DNA of 64,000 bases, taken from NCBI RefSeq assembly GCF_002093625.1, contig NZ_MRWD01000023.1, forward strand, positions 1 through 64,000, written 5' to 3'. A model generated the notes under the pieces. That model was not told where the DNA came from, searched no databases, and saw nothing but the letters and a program-made list of their open reading frames with translations. This document shows, piece by piece, positions 1 to 7,248 of this stretch; positions within the stretch are counted from its first letter, which is position 1, and each line of letters begins with the position of its first letter. The position numbers and the translations under genes are program-made. This DNA is from Rouxiella silvae (lineage in GTDB: Bacteria > Pseudomonadota > Gammaproteobacteria > Enterobacterales > Enterobacteriaceae).

Positions 1-353
1 CTTATTATACTTCGTAAATGCCGTTTTTCTGGCCTAAAAAAACAGCAATCGAACCCTTTTACAGCGGTCAATTACTTTGCGCAGATATTATTAGCAGTCT
101 TGTTAGCGTATAGCGTTGTGAATAGTTACAATTGTTGTGTGGGTATGCGTTACATCATTTTATTTATTAAAACTCATTGTTTTTCATTAGTTTATTTGTA
201 TTTTCGGCTTTTCAAACCTGTGGTTATGAATAGAGTTACTTAAACTTTCAGCCGAGTCCTAGTCCGCTGAGCTGAAATTTGGTGCTGTAAATGATAAAGT
301 AGTCTTACCATTGAAAACATGGTTCTCAATAAAACTAAATAAGAGTTAATATT
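1..353. other. AT-rich stretch without a recognisable gene
   Basis: No long open frame or RNA gene is visible in these 353 bases. The sequence is AT-rich compared with the conserved blocks further right, and reads like the flank of a horizontally acquired segment. Only a weak purine-rich stretch lies immediately before the ATG at 354. The left edge may hold the end of a control region belonging to a gene outside the window, but nothing shows this. Confidence 0.4.
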
Positions 354-668
354 ATGGCTAATAGAGAGTTAATGAGACTTGCCAAATTGGCATATTGCAG
401 CAGCCTAGGGAAAGAAGTCGAAAGTGAATGGAATCCGCTAGATAGCGACGTCGAAGCGTTTGAGCTAAAAAAAATGCTTGGACTTGAACTTCGTACCTAT
501 GAAAATGGTCTCGATCCCCATCAGTATGCAAGCGCGCATTACATGGTTAACGATGGCTATTCAGGTTGGGTTCATGAAAAAATTAACGGTGACGCAACTG
601 TCGATATCCGACCTGTCGTTCGTCGCGTATTGGTCCGCGCCGCTGCGGAAATTGGTAAGCAAATATAA
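354..668 (+). CDS. small hypothetical protein, phage-like (104 aa)
   Basis: A 104-residue soluble protein without signal peptide or membrane segment. It has a WNPL-D-D-AF-L---LGLEL pattern around residues 26-46 and ends with RRVLVRAAAEIGKQI. From memory, small proteins in prophage early regions and their flanks carry a comparable pairing (a WNPL-with-acidic-residues stretch and a C-terminal VRAAAEIG stretch), but no function is known to me. The start is the ATG at 354, with only a weak ribosome-binding site. It is transcribed towards the truncated radical-SAM gene, and a perfect inverted repeat (804-836) lies between them. Together with the truncations nearby this suggests a phage or island relic. 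The family assignment is uncertain; the reading frame itself is credible because its composition is protein-like throughout. Confidence 0.5.
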   Translation: MANRELMRLAKLAYCSSLGKEVESEWNPLDSDVEAFELKKMLGLELRTYENGLDPHQYASAHYMVNDGYSGWVHEKINGDATVDIRPVVRRVLVRAAAEIGKQI

Positions 669-803
669 TTTTGCAGTAAGCCTGCTATGTTTTTATTATC
701 CTGTTTACATTGCAGGAAATATATTGGCTACGGCTAAAACTTGCCATCAGGTTGTTTTTTTAAAGCCTAACAAAGTTTCTGCGAATCACTCGTCGTTGAT
801 TTT

Positions 804-836
804 AAGAATAGGCCTTATTTATTATGGCCTATTCTT
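804..836. repeat. perfect 11-bp inverted repeat between convergent genes
   Basis: Arms AAGAATAGGCC (804-814) and GGCCTATTCTT (826-836) are perfect complements around an 11-nt AT loop. The hairpin lies between the convergent small ORF and the radical-SAM remnant. Neither side has a proper run of T after the stem, so it is at best a weak bidirectional terminator. Confidence 0.5.
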
Positions 837-892
837 GTCGTGGTGAAAAAGAGTAATCTAGCGACGCAGAATGTCGCTTCATGTCCGAACGC

Positions 893-1520
893 TTACTCTT
901 CGTGAAGGGCACACTTTCTACACATGTCTAAGGTGAATTTACCTTTTCTCACTTCTTTGCGGATTTGTTTAAACCACTCGCTGCCCCAAATATCCAACAA
1001 GTTATTATTGAGCACATTACCGAAGCTGTGTTTAACGTGGAAATCATTAGTACACACTACCTCACCGGTATAAGTGATTGAAATCTCATCTGAGACGTAG
1101 TGGCATGATTTCATCTTACGCGCTATCGGCGGCTTAACCGTTCCCGCGCGATTGAATAGCGCCAGACCCTCGAGATTGCGAACCTTGATGACATTCTGCG
1201 TTTCCGGATTGTCTTTTATAATCGAGGTGAATGATTTGGGGAAGTTTTTGGTGTGCTGAGTCACCAGAAATCCGCTAACGCCTGAGTCTACTAGTTTCTT
1301 ATACATCTCATAATTAAGCAGTATGCCGTTGGTATGTATAACGATTTGGGCATGAGGCAGCTTAGCGTGGGCGTAAGCCATAAGCTCTGGCAGCCGCTTA
1401 TCCATCAGTGGCTCACCAAAAAAGTGAGGAGACAGTCGGCCAGAATATTTGATGGCGGATAAATCGTCTACCGCTTTGCGAAAGACCTCTTCTGGCATGT
1501 AGTTAACGCCGCGACCGCCA
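893..1520 (-). pseudogene. radical SAM/SPASM protein, N-terminus lost
   Basis: The first in-frame ATG (1498) gives 201 residues matching the middle and C-terminal part of a radical SAM enzyme with a SPASM-type auxiliary cluster. GEP lies at residues 28-30 of the barrel, HTNGILL near 55-61, and late cysteines lie at about 132, 149, 193 and 196 (the last two as CRKC). The N-terminal CX3CX2C motif that binds the catalytic [4Fe-4S] cluster is missing. The frame stays open upstream of the ATG (GGRGVNY precedes the Met) but immediately runs into the end of mntH, whose stop codon is at 1521-1523. So the real start and the cluster-binding loop have been deleted, and the ATG at 1498 is probably an internal Met. 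The remnant can hardly be a working radical SAM enzyme. Substrate unknown. Confidence 0.75.
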
Positions 1521-2819
1521 TCAAGCCATAATGTTCACACCAAAGGTCTGTAATAGCAGCACAATATTAAGTGCCAAGATAATAACGGTGCCGATGACGG
1601 AGATAATGACCGTTGTTCTGCTGTTTACAAACTCGCCCATTATATCGCGGCGGCGGGTAAACATGACTAAGGCTATCATTGGTGCGGGCAGGGCAAGACT
1701 CAGCACGACCTGACTGTAAACCAGCGCGTCCGTGGCATTCACACCCATCGCCACCACAATAAAGGCGGGGATCATAGTCACCAGACGACGCACCCACACC
1801 GGAATTCTGAAGCCAACAAACCCTTGCATGATCATTTGACCGGCCATCGTGCCGACTACTGAGCTTGATATCCCGGAGGCGATAAGAGAAAGCAGAAATA
1901 CCCCCGCAGCGCCAATACCGAGCAGTGGCGTCAACGTGTGGTAGGCCGTTTCTATTTCCGCGACATCGCTGTGGCCGCTGTGAAACGCACTCGATGCCAT
2001 AATGACCATCGCTATATTCACCAGACCGGCCACGCTGAGGGCAATAATGACCTCGATATTAGAAAATCGCAGCAGCTTTCTTCGTTCCTTCTGATTCTTA
2101 ACTTCAGTACGATTTTGTGTAAGCCCAGAATGCAGAAAAATAGCATGTGGCATTACCGTCGCACCAATTATTCCTACCGAAATAGTCAGCGCCTGCGCAT
2201 CGGGTAGCTGGGGCATAATCATACCCATTCCCGCTTCAGCCCAGTTCACCGGAACAATAAACATCTCGACCAAATAACACAGAGCAATAATGGCAACCAA
2301 GCCGCCGATCATTAACTCAAGCGGGCGGAATCCACGTCTCTCAACCATGAGTAATACATAGGTAATAACGGCAGTGATACCCATCCCCACCAATAAAGGC
2401 ATACCAAACAGTAATGAAAGCGCGATGGCACCGCCCAAGAATTCAGCCAGATCGGTCGCCATTGCGGCTATTTCACTCACGATCCACATTCCCCAAACTA
2501 CCGGTTTAGGAAATTGTTCGCGGCACATCTCGGCTAGATTCTTATTGGTGACAATCCCCAGCTTGGCCGACAGCGCCTGAAAAAGCATTGCAATCAGGTT
2601 CGCCATCACCACTACCCACAGGAGGGTGTAGCCATAGCGCGAACCGGCCTGAATATTGGTCGCAAAATTACCCGGATCCATATAGGCAATCGACGCAATA
2701 ACCGCTGGGCCGGCAAACAGCAGCGGCGTCATCATGCCGCGCTTACGTCCGTCTAAGGCTTGCCCAATGGCCTTATTCGTCCTCTCGGTCAGTGAGGAAG
2801 AGTGCTTCATCTCGTGCAT
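1521..2819 (-). CDS. mntH: Nramp-family Mn(II)/divalent metal transporter MntH
   Basis: A 432-residue inner-membrane proton-coupled Mn2+ (and Fe2+) importer. The Nramp signature DPGN lies at residues 48-51 in the first helix, MPH at 223-225 in the sixth, and about 11 hydrophobic segments follow one another to the C-terminus. The sequence departs clearly from E. coli MntH, including a charged loop KNQKERRKLL after the sixth helix, so it may be a second type or a transferred copy. ATG at 2819 and ATG at 2810 are both possible starts, and neither has a strong Shine-Dalgarno. The upstream dyad at 2884-2899 matches the MntR box, so repression by Mn-MntR is likely. Its 3' end abuts the radical-SAM remnant, and a degraded prophage starts upstream of its promoter. 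Confidence 0.88.
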   Translation of the reverse strand: MHEMKHSSSLTERTNKAIGQALDGRKRGMMTPLLFAGPAVIASIAYMDPGNFATNIQAGSRYGYTLLWVVVMANLIAMLFQALSAKLGIVTNKNLAEMCREQFPKPVVWGMWIVSEIAAMATDLAEFLGGAIALSLLFGMPLLVGMGITAVITYVLLMVERRGFRPLELMIGGLVAIIALCYLVEMFIVPVNWAEAGMGMIMPQLPDAQALTISVGIIGATVMPHAIFLHSGLTQNRTEVKNQKERRKLLRFSNIEVIIALSVAGLVNIAMVIMASSAFHSGHSDVAEIETAYHTLTPLLGIGAAGVFLLSLIASGISSSVVGTMAGQMIMQGFVGFRIPVWVRRLVTMIPAFIVVAMGVNATDALVYSQVVLSLALPAPMIALVMFTRRRDIMGEFVNSRTTVIISVIGTVIILALNIVLLLQTFGVNIMA

Positions 2820-2880
2820 AGTCGTTCCCGCCCCTGTAATACTTGCCCGTAAATGTTGAGTGGTTTTTATTCTATAAACT

Positions 2881-2902
2881 CAATATAGCATTGGCTATAC
2901 TC
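2881..2902 (-). promoter_or_regulatory. MntR-type operator of mntH
   Basis: TATAGC-ATTG-GCTATA (2884-2899) is a 6-bp perfect dyad with a 4-bp centre. The E. coli mntH operator has the same ATAGC-N4-GCTAT core with the same spacing. It lies 65-80 bases upstream of the mntH start, as expected for a Mn-MntR repressor site overlapping the promoter. Confidence 0.65.
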
Positions 2903-2988
2903 TATAGGTCAGGCTAATTTGTGGGTAAAATTGTTTGATTTTGTTTCAAAGAGTGGGGAGCAACAGAACGGACAGTGCGGAGGGGTAA

Positions 2989-3195
2989 GTCACTTTTCTG
3001 GATAACGGCGGGAGCAATATTGACCGGTATATAGGGGCCGATGTGGAGGCCATTATTGATTACATCCAGAGAAACGTGATCTCTAATCCTTGTGTGGGCC
3101 AAATCACCAATATGGGTGGGGTACCTTCACCCGTACAGACCACAGAGGGCCTCTTAGTGTGGCACTTGCAGTTTGCCTGTCTATACGGCGAATAA
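2989..3195 (+). pseudogene. 3' fragment of a phage tail-terminator/minor tail protein gene
   Basis: An open frame without a start codon runs from just after the TAA at 2986-2988 to the TAA at 3193-3195. It encodes about 68 residues beginning VTFLDNGGSNIDRYIG and ending LQFACLYGE. It lies directly upstream of the tail tube gene, the place of the tail-terminator (gpU-like) gene in lambda-like phages. Its amphipathic, domain-end character fits a C-terminal fragment. The rest of the gene is gone, so the left prophage junction lies just before it. The family name rests on position more than on a motif. Confidence 0.45.
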
Positions 3196-3259
3196 GTTAA
3201 ATTCAATCATACAGGTCGCCATGTGGCGGCCTTTTTTTATGCTTAAAAGAGGCTAAAAG

Positions 3260-3984
3260 ATGGCAAAGAACTGCGCTACAGATAACACAAAGCTATTTGG
3301 TCGCGCCGTCATTATTGAAGTGGCGGACGGCTGCTCTGACACGGTACCGGGTGAAGGAGATTTCATGCTTCTCGTTGCCGGCACAACCAAAACTTTCGAC
3401 TTCAATCCTAATACCACCAACTCATCCGCTGATGATACCAAGGGCTGGGTTGAAAATATTGTTACATCCAACGACCTGACTCTATCGTTTGAAGGTGAAG
3501 TCCACGTTAACGACAAAGCGGATCAGTATGGCGTGTACCGATTCATCAAATATTACGCCGCTGAAACGACAGCAGGACGCCAACCCACTCTCTGGGTGCG
3601 CATGTTCTTCGGTCAGTTGATGATTCAGGCTTATATGGTTATCACTGCGCTCAGTAACGACGGCGGCACGGATGATATCGTGACTTTCTCCACTGAATTC
3701 AAAGTCGCTGATGGCACCACTGTATCCGTTGATGACATCGCACCAGCTGTACCGGTTACAGGCGTGAGCGTTACCCTTGCAGCTGCAAGCATGGCGGTGG
3801 GTCATGCGCGCCAGTATCAGCAACCAAGAAAGCTGTTACCTGGTCATCATCTGATGCGACTAAGGCAACGGTCAATGCCAGCGGCCTTGTTACGGCAGTC
3901 GGGGCAGGTTCGGCAACAATCACGGCAACAACGGCTGATGGAGCTAAAACGGCAACTAGCGTTATCACCGTTATTGCAGCGTAA
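3260..3984 (+). pseudogene. phage major tail (tube) protein with Ig-like domain, frameshifted
   Basis: Residues 1 to about 165 read as a tail tube protein of the lambda gpV type, and a BIG2/Ig-like domain starts at VTGVSVTLAAASMAVG. Near 3791-3815 the coding frame changes: the other frame continues the domain as KAVTWSSSDATKATVNASG and then VTAVGAGSATITATTADG, stopping at 3982-3984. Compared with usual BIG2 domains about seven residues between the first strand and KAVTW are missing, which points to a deletion of roughly 22 bases. In the original frame translation would run on without stop into the next gene, giving a nonsense-linked fusion of 481 residues. Start ATG 3260 has an AAGAGG ribosome-binding site. 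The product would form the tail tube; here it is very probably inactive. Confidence 0.75.
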
Positions 3985-4036
3985 GCAAACCAAAGGGTGG
4001 CAAAAGCTGCCCTTGATTTTGTTTATGGAGGATTTG

Positions 4037-4705
4037 ATGACGCCAATAAAAGAGATCGGCGAGTGCCTGATTGGGGCTGGAGACGATGATTATTTTTTTA
4101 GGCCATCATTCTCGCATATGATGCGCATTGGCAGCCCGCAGGAAATTGTTCAGGCTTATTACGACCTGCACAACAATGAGGTGCAAAGCCTACTGCTTGA
4201 TATGGTCAACGCAACCGGCAGCTTGCCGCAATGGTTTATCCAATATCTCAACACCTGCTCAGCGGCCAGACGGGCCTTAATGGCTTCAATGGAAATAATG
4301 AACGCCTGCTGTGACGCTGATATCTCTGTCCTGACTGGTTATCTTGTGCCAAGCAAAACCGGCAAGCGGGCGTTCGTGTGGAGGCAGGGGGCGTTACAGC
4401 TCTCAGATATGATGCTGATAGCCTCATCGCTCATTACGCACGGCATCATCGGCAAAGCGAAGGTGCGGCAGTTGCAGCGCAACGAGGGCGGCAGCACGAC
4501 GACCGAGTTTAAGGCTATCGACTACATCAACTCGGCCCGCAATCACTTCGGCATACCGCGGCAGGAGGCCGAAAATCTCGCTATGACCGAGTTTATTCTG
4601 ATGATTAATGCTAAATACCCTGAGCAGAAGGGCTTTACTCGAGAGGAGTATGACTCCGTGGTTGATAACTATTTCGAGATGAAAGAGAAGCGGCTGGCAG
4701 CTTAG
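4037..4705 (+). CDS. DUF6246-family phage tail assembly (chaperone-position) protein
   Basis: A 222-residue protein starting MTPIKEIGECLIGAGDDDY. Family members of this kind follow the tail tube gene and precede the tape measure gene in lambdoid siphophages, the slot of lambda G/GT tail assembly chaperones. Conserved-looking stretches are LITHGIIGKAKVRQLQR and RNHFGI near the C-terminus, and AKYPEQKGFTREEYD close to the end. The ATG at 4037 is preferred over the in-frame ATG at 4025 because GGAGG (4027-4031) stands 5 bases before it. The frame is intact although its upstream and downstream partners are broken. The continuous open frame from 3260 through this gene is an artefact of the upstream frameshift. 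Confidence 0.7.
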   Translation: MTPIKEIGECLIGAGDDDYFFRPSFSHMMRIGSPQEIVQAYYDLHNNEVQSLLLDMVNATGSLPQWFIQYLNTCSAARRALMASMEIMNACCDADISVLTGYLVPSKTGKRAFVWRQGALQLSDMMLIASSLITHGIIGKAKVRQLQRNEGGSTTTEFKAIDYINSARNHFGIPRQEAENLAMTEFILMINAKYPEQKGFTREEYDSVVDNYFEMKEKRLAA

Positions 4706-4799
4706 TTCAACTTAATGTTTTTTTTATTTCCAAGTATACAACCTACGTTTTGCAACATCTAATGGCACACGAGAAAAGCATCAGAAGGATGCTAAGCAG

Positions 4800-4828
4800 T
4801 AGACAGGGCTTTTGTTAAATGATATTAA
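4800..4828 (+). promoter_or_regulatory. sigma-70-like promoter of the three-gene cargo operon
   Basis: TAGACA (4800-4805), 17 bases, then TATTAA (4823-4828). The predicted start is about 4835, some 20 bases before the ATG at 4855. It follows the end of the chaperone gene by about 95 bases, so the cargo can be transcribed without phage late transcription. Confidence 0.45.
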
Positions 4829-4854
4829 ATTCAAAAAAATCACAAAGATAAACT

Positions 4855-5772
4855 ATGTCGAAAATCAGTGCCCCTTCGAGGATTTGCATTTATTCTGATG
4901 AGGATAGACCAAAGACTCTCAGCTTTTTTGCGGACATCAAGAATCAAGCCTTGTTTTTTGCCCGGAATCTCGTTGTAGATCTAACACAAGTTGAGTTCGC
5001 CTCAGCAGCTGCATCAACCCTAATGTTTGCTGTAGTCAATCATGCCCAACTTACTAGAGGAGACGCTAATTCCATCAAATTCATTTTTCCGGATAAAACA
5101 CAAAATCCGCAGGGTAACAAGTGGATTGTTGGGACCGGATTATCTAAAGCACTTCTAGCAGGAAACTTAAGCCGACTAGATGCGTTAACGAGCAATGAAC
5201 AATATTTTCAATCAGCTGTCAAACCTTATGAGCATTACCCTAAAACAGTTTTAATGTTGGATAAGCAAGCAAAGTTATCGGTAGGACAATTTGATGCATT
5301 AACTGCTGCTATAAGTGAGGCCATGATAAATGTTTCTCACCATGCCTATAAATTTTTACGTTTTGAGGGTTTTGTGAGTGCAGTTGGTGGCGAAAGGTGG
5401 TGGCAGTGTGCGTGGTATGATCCTGTTGGAGATGAGGTCGTTTTTATCATATGTGATTTAGGTATAGGAGTTGGTGAATCGTATAAATCAGGAAATCATG
5501 TGATAGCTTTCAGTGGTGAGCCCGACTGGGTTTTGCATGCTTTAAGCTTCGGTGGAACTAGATTCTCTGATTTAACTGAGCGTGGGAATGGCTCAGAAGA
5601 TATGAAGAGGCCAATTACGTTGGGTGAATCAGATAATGAGAGTCTATTGGTTTATACGGGGCAGACCAAATACATCTATACTTCATCCCAGCAGATACCT
5701 GAATGTACATACATGCCAGAGCGTATACCAGGAACTATTGTTCAGTGGTCGCTGAAGAGAACGAGGAGTTAA
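4855..5772 (+). CDS. GHKL ATPase/anti-sigma-type kinase with STAS-like N-terminal domain
   Basis: A 305-residue cytoplasmic protein. The C-terminal half is a Bergerat-fold (HATPase_c, RsbW/SpoIIAB-like) domain. Its N-box has E155, N159 and H163 in SEAMINVSHHAY; G1 is DLGIGV at 201-206; a G2-like RGNGSEDM lies at 243-250; and the closing GTIVQWSL lies at 293-300. The N-terminal ~130 residues contain VVDLTQVEFASAAASTLMFA-like sequence, typical of a STAS strand-helix unit. The family is seen beside DUF4325 STAS proteins, as here: the next gene starts 1 base after this stop. Inferred role: an ATP-dependent switch kinase or binder acting on the STAS partner. Composition is AT-rich compared with the surrounding phage and core genes. 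It is cargo in the tail-gene region, not a tail protein. Its biological effect is unknown. Confidence 0.7.
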   Translation: MSKISAPSRICIYSDEDRPKTLSFFADIKNQALFFARNLVVDLTQVEFASAAASTLMFAVVNHAQLTRGDANSIKFIFPDKTQNPQGNKWIVGTGLSKALLAGNLSRLDALTSNEQYFQSAVKPYEHYPKTVLMLDKQAKLSVGQFDALTAAISEAMINVSHHAYKFLRFEGFVSAVGGERWWQCAWYDPVGDEVVFIICDLGIGVGESYKSGNHVIAFSGEPDWVLHALSFGGTRFSDLTERGNGSEDMKRPITLGESDNESLLVYTGQTKYIYTSSQQIPECTYMPERIPGTIVQWSLKRTRS

Positions 5773-5773
5773 A

Positions 5774-6103
5774 ATGAATACAATATTGATCTCTAGGCAA
5801 TTTTCGAAAACGCCATTTGGACGTTATGTGTCAGATGGCCCGCACAGTGCTGAACGCTTTAGAAGAGAATGCTTAGCTCCTGCTTTTAAAGAAGTTAATG
5901 AGCCTGTGGTGGTAGACTTTGATGGGATATCATTGGCTATCGGCTCCTCTTTTCTTGAGGAAGCTTTCGGGGGATTGATTCGCAAAGAAGGTATACCTAA
6001 AGATAAGGTAAAAAAATACTTGATTATAAAAAGTGAGCTTCCATTTTATAAACAGCAGATTGCTCGTTTTATTGATCGCGCTGAGCCTGAAAAGGTTAGG
6101 TGA
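5774..6103 (+). CDS. STAS-like DUF4325 protein
   Basis: A 109-residue protein of the DUF4325 type. It has GRYVSDGPHSAERFR at residues 16-30, then a hydrophobic strand VVVDFDGI at 45-52, then AIGSSFLEEAFGG at 55-67. The strand followed by GSSF is placed like the phosphorylatable Ser loop of SpoIIAA-type anti-anti-sigma factors, so Ser58 or Ser59 is a possible phosphorylation or binding site (inference). No membrane segment. It is translationally coupled on both sides: 1 base after the upstream ATPase gene, and its TGA overlaps the GTG of the next gene. Probably the partner of the upstream GHKL protein in a switch. What it controls is not shown by the sequence. Confidence 0.7.
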   Translation: MNTILISRQFSKTPFGRYVSDGPHSAERFRRECLAPAFKEVNEPVVVDFDGISLAIGSSFLEEAFGGLIRKEGIPKDKVKKYLIIKSELPFYKQQIARFIDRAEPEKVR

Positions 6104-6654
6104 GGGAAAAGCTTTTTATGTCAAATTTGCCATTAGTTCTTTCTTTGACAGGGCCAATTTTGGTCCTAATTGGCTGGAAAGTAGTATTTTACAACGCTCG
6201 AAGAATCGCAACAAGAAGTGAGAGCAAATCGATAGTTGACAGTCTTGTGAAAGTTATCAATGAAATCAATGATGTATCAGTTGATTACTGGGTTCCTAAA
6301 ACGTCAGATGAGTTTCAGAAGTACCTCTTAACCGTATCTGCGAAATCCAGCCAATTTCAACACTATGTAAATGTTTTATCAAATCGAGGGGTTAAATTAG
6401 ACGTAGCACTTTTGTCAGTTATCGCTGATGACGCAACTCTTGATGCCGAATATGCTTCTGCTATGACTGATGAGGAGCGAATTCAAAAGGCACATTTGGT
6501 TGTGGAAAGTTCAATGAGTGGGCTGCGTCACATCTTTAGCTGTTTTGAAAATGCATACCCTCCAGTTACAGAAATCGAAATGTATGAGTATTTTTCTTGG
6601 TGTGACGATGCTCATAAGAACCACTCATCTTCCAAAGTTGAAATCACTGTATAG
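6100..6654 (+). CDS. single-pass membrane protein of the cargo operon, unknown function
   Basis: A 184-residue protein. One hydrophobic segment at about residues 11-29 is followed by RR and a polar, mostly helical domain of about 150 residues. I recognise no catalytic motif. The C-terminal part has a run of acidic and aromatic residues (EIEMYEYFSWCDDAH). The GTG at 6100 overlaps the previous stop (GTGA) and has AAAGG a few bases upstream; the ATG at 6118 would shorten it by six residues without touching the membrane segment. As the last gene of the operon it is the likely output of the upstream ATPase/STAS pair: a membrane effector or anchored sensor. That role is inference. Confidence 0.6.
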   Translation: MREKLFMSNLPLVLSLTGPILVLIGWKVVFYNARRIATRSESKSIVDSLVKVINEINDVSVDYWVPKTSDEFQKYLLTVSAKSSQFQHYVNVLSNRGVKLDVALLSVIADDATLDAEYASAMTDEERIQKAHLVVESSMSGLRHIFSCFENAYPPVTEIEMYEYFSWCDDAHKNHSSSKVEITV

Positions 6655-6689
6655 CGCGAGCCTGGAAATTATATTAGCGCTCATAATAG

Positions 6690-6711
6690 ACCCCGCAAAG
6701 CGGGGTTTTTT
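6690..6711 (+). terminator. terminator of the cargo operon
   Basis: Stem CCCCGC-AAA-GCGGGG (6691-6705) followed by six T. It ends the three-gene unit 36 bases after its last stop codon. Confidence 0.85.
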
Positions 6712-6760
6712 ATTGCCTAAACCCACTTAACTGTAGGTTTTTTATTGTGAAATTGATGTT

Positions 6761-6789
6761 TTGTTTGTTAGGATATTTCCGATTGTAAT
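6761..6789 (+). promoter_or_regulatory. promoter of the BamE-like lipoprotein gene
   Basis: TTGTTT (6761-6766), 17 bases, TGTAAT (6784-6789). The -10 matches the consensus at five of six positions. It lies between the operon terminator and the lipoprotein gene, so the latter is a separate transcription unit. Confidence 0.5.
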
Positions 6790-6806
6790 AAAAGGAAATG
6801 ACTGTA

Positions 6807-7187
6807 ATGAAGAAGTTATTGATAGTAGCACTTGGTGTTATGGTTTTAGCAGGATGCGCATCTTCAGGAAACAAAGCACTGCAAAAGGAAAGTGAAACAA
6901 GCGTCCAAACAAAAATAAAAGAAGGCGTTACGACTAAAGCACAGGTTAAGTCGAACTTTGGATCGCCTGATAGTGTCAATTACACGGATGGTGGGAAGGA
7001 AATTTGGAAGTATGGTTTCGCAAAACTTAAAGTTAATGGGACCTCATTTATTCCTTTTTATGGCTTATTCCACAACGGAACGCACGGAACCAAAAAAGAG
7101 TTGACCATTCTTTTCAACGGCGATGTTGTAGAAAAATACAACATGTCTGAATCTGCGGTGGAAACAAAGACGGGTTGGGCAGACTAG
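6807..7187 (+). CDS. BamE/SmpA-like small lipoprotein, prophage cargo
   Basis: A 126-residue lipoprotein. The signal peptide MKKLLIVALGVMVLAGCAS ends in the lipobox LAGC, with the lipidated Cys at about residue 17. Ser after the Cys favours outer-membrane sorting. The mature part has IKEGVTTKAQVKSNFGSPDS, the pattern of the SmpA/BamE fold, followed by GKEIWKYGFAKLKV. The ATG at 6807 is chosen because AAAGGA lies 10 bases upstream; the ATG at 6798 is almost on top of that site. It has its own promoter and a terminator at 7209-7231, the layout of a prophage moron. Lysogenic conversion of the cell envelope, for example exclusion of other phages, is a guess. Confidence 0.7.
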   Translation: MKKLLIVALGVMVLAGCASSGNKALQKESETSVQTKIKEGVTTKAQVKSNFGSPDSVNYTDGGKEIWKYGFAKLKVNGTSFIPFYGLFHNGTHGTKKELTILFNGDVVEKYNMSESAVETKTGWAD

Positions 7188-7208
7188 CCTGAAGATTAAT
7201 TCCTATGA

Positions 7209-7231
7209 CCTCGCTCAGGCGGGGTTTTTTT
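7209..7231 (+). terminator. terminator after the lipoprotein gene
   Basis: CCTCGC (7209-7214), loop TCAG, GCGGGG (7219-7224), then seven T. One G-U pair in a six-pair stem. Confidence 0.8.
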
Positions 7232-7248
7232 ATGCCTAGAGAAAGGTA

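Noticed and set aside
478-846. 122-codon frame overlapping the small ORF at 354
   Set aside because: It overlaps most of the better ORF in another frame, has no ribosome-binding site and no protein-like pattern.
2820-3000. Left attachment repeat matching the argW 3' end
   Set aside because: No stretch resembling TGTCCCCTACAGG or its complement was found near the left end of the phage genes.
3260-4705. One 481-codon open frame as a fused tail protein
   Set aside because: The middle ~60 residues are Arg/Gln-rich nonsense while another frame carries the rest of the Ig-like domain; the second gene has its own GGAGG and ATG at 4037.
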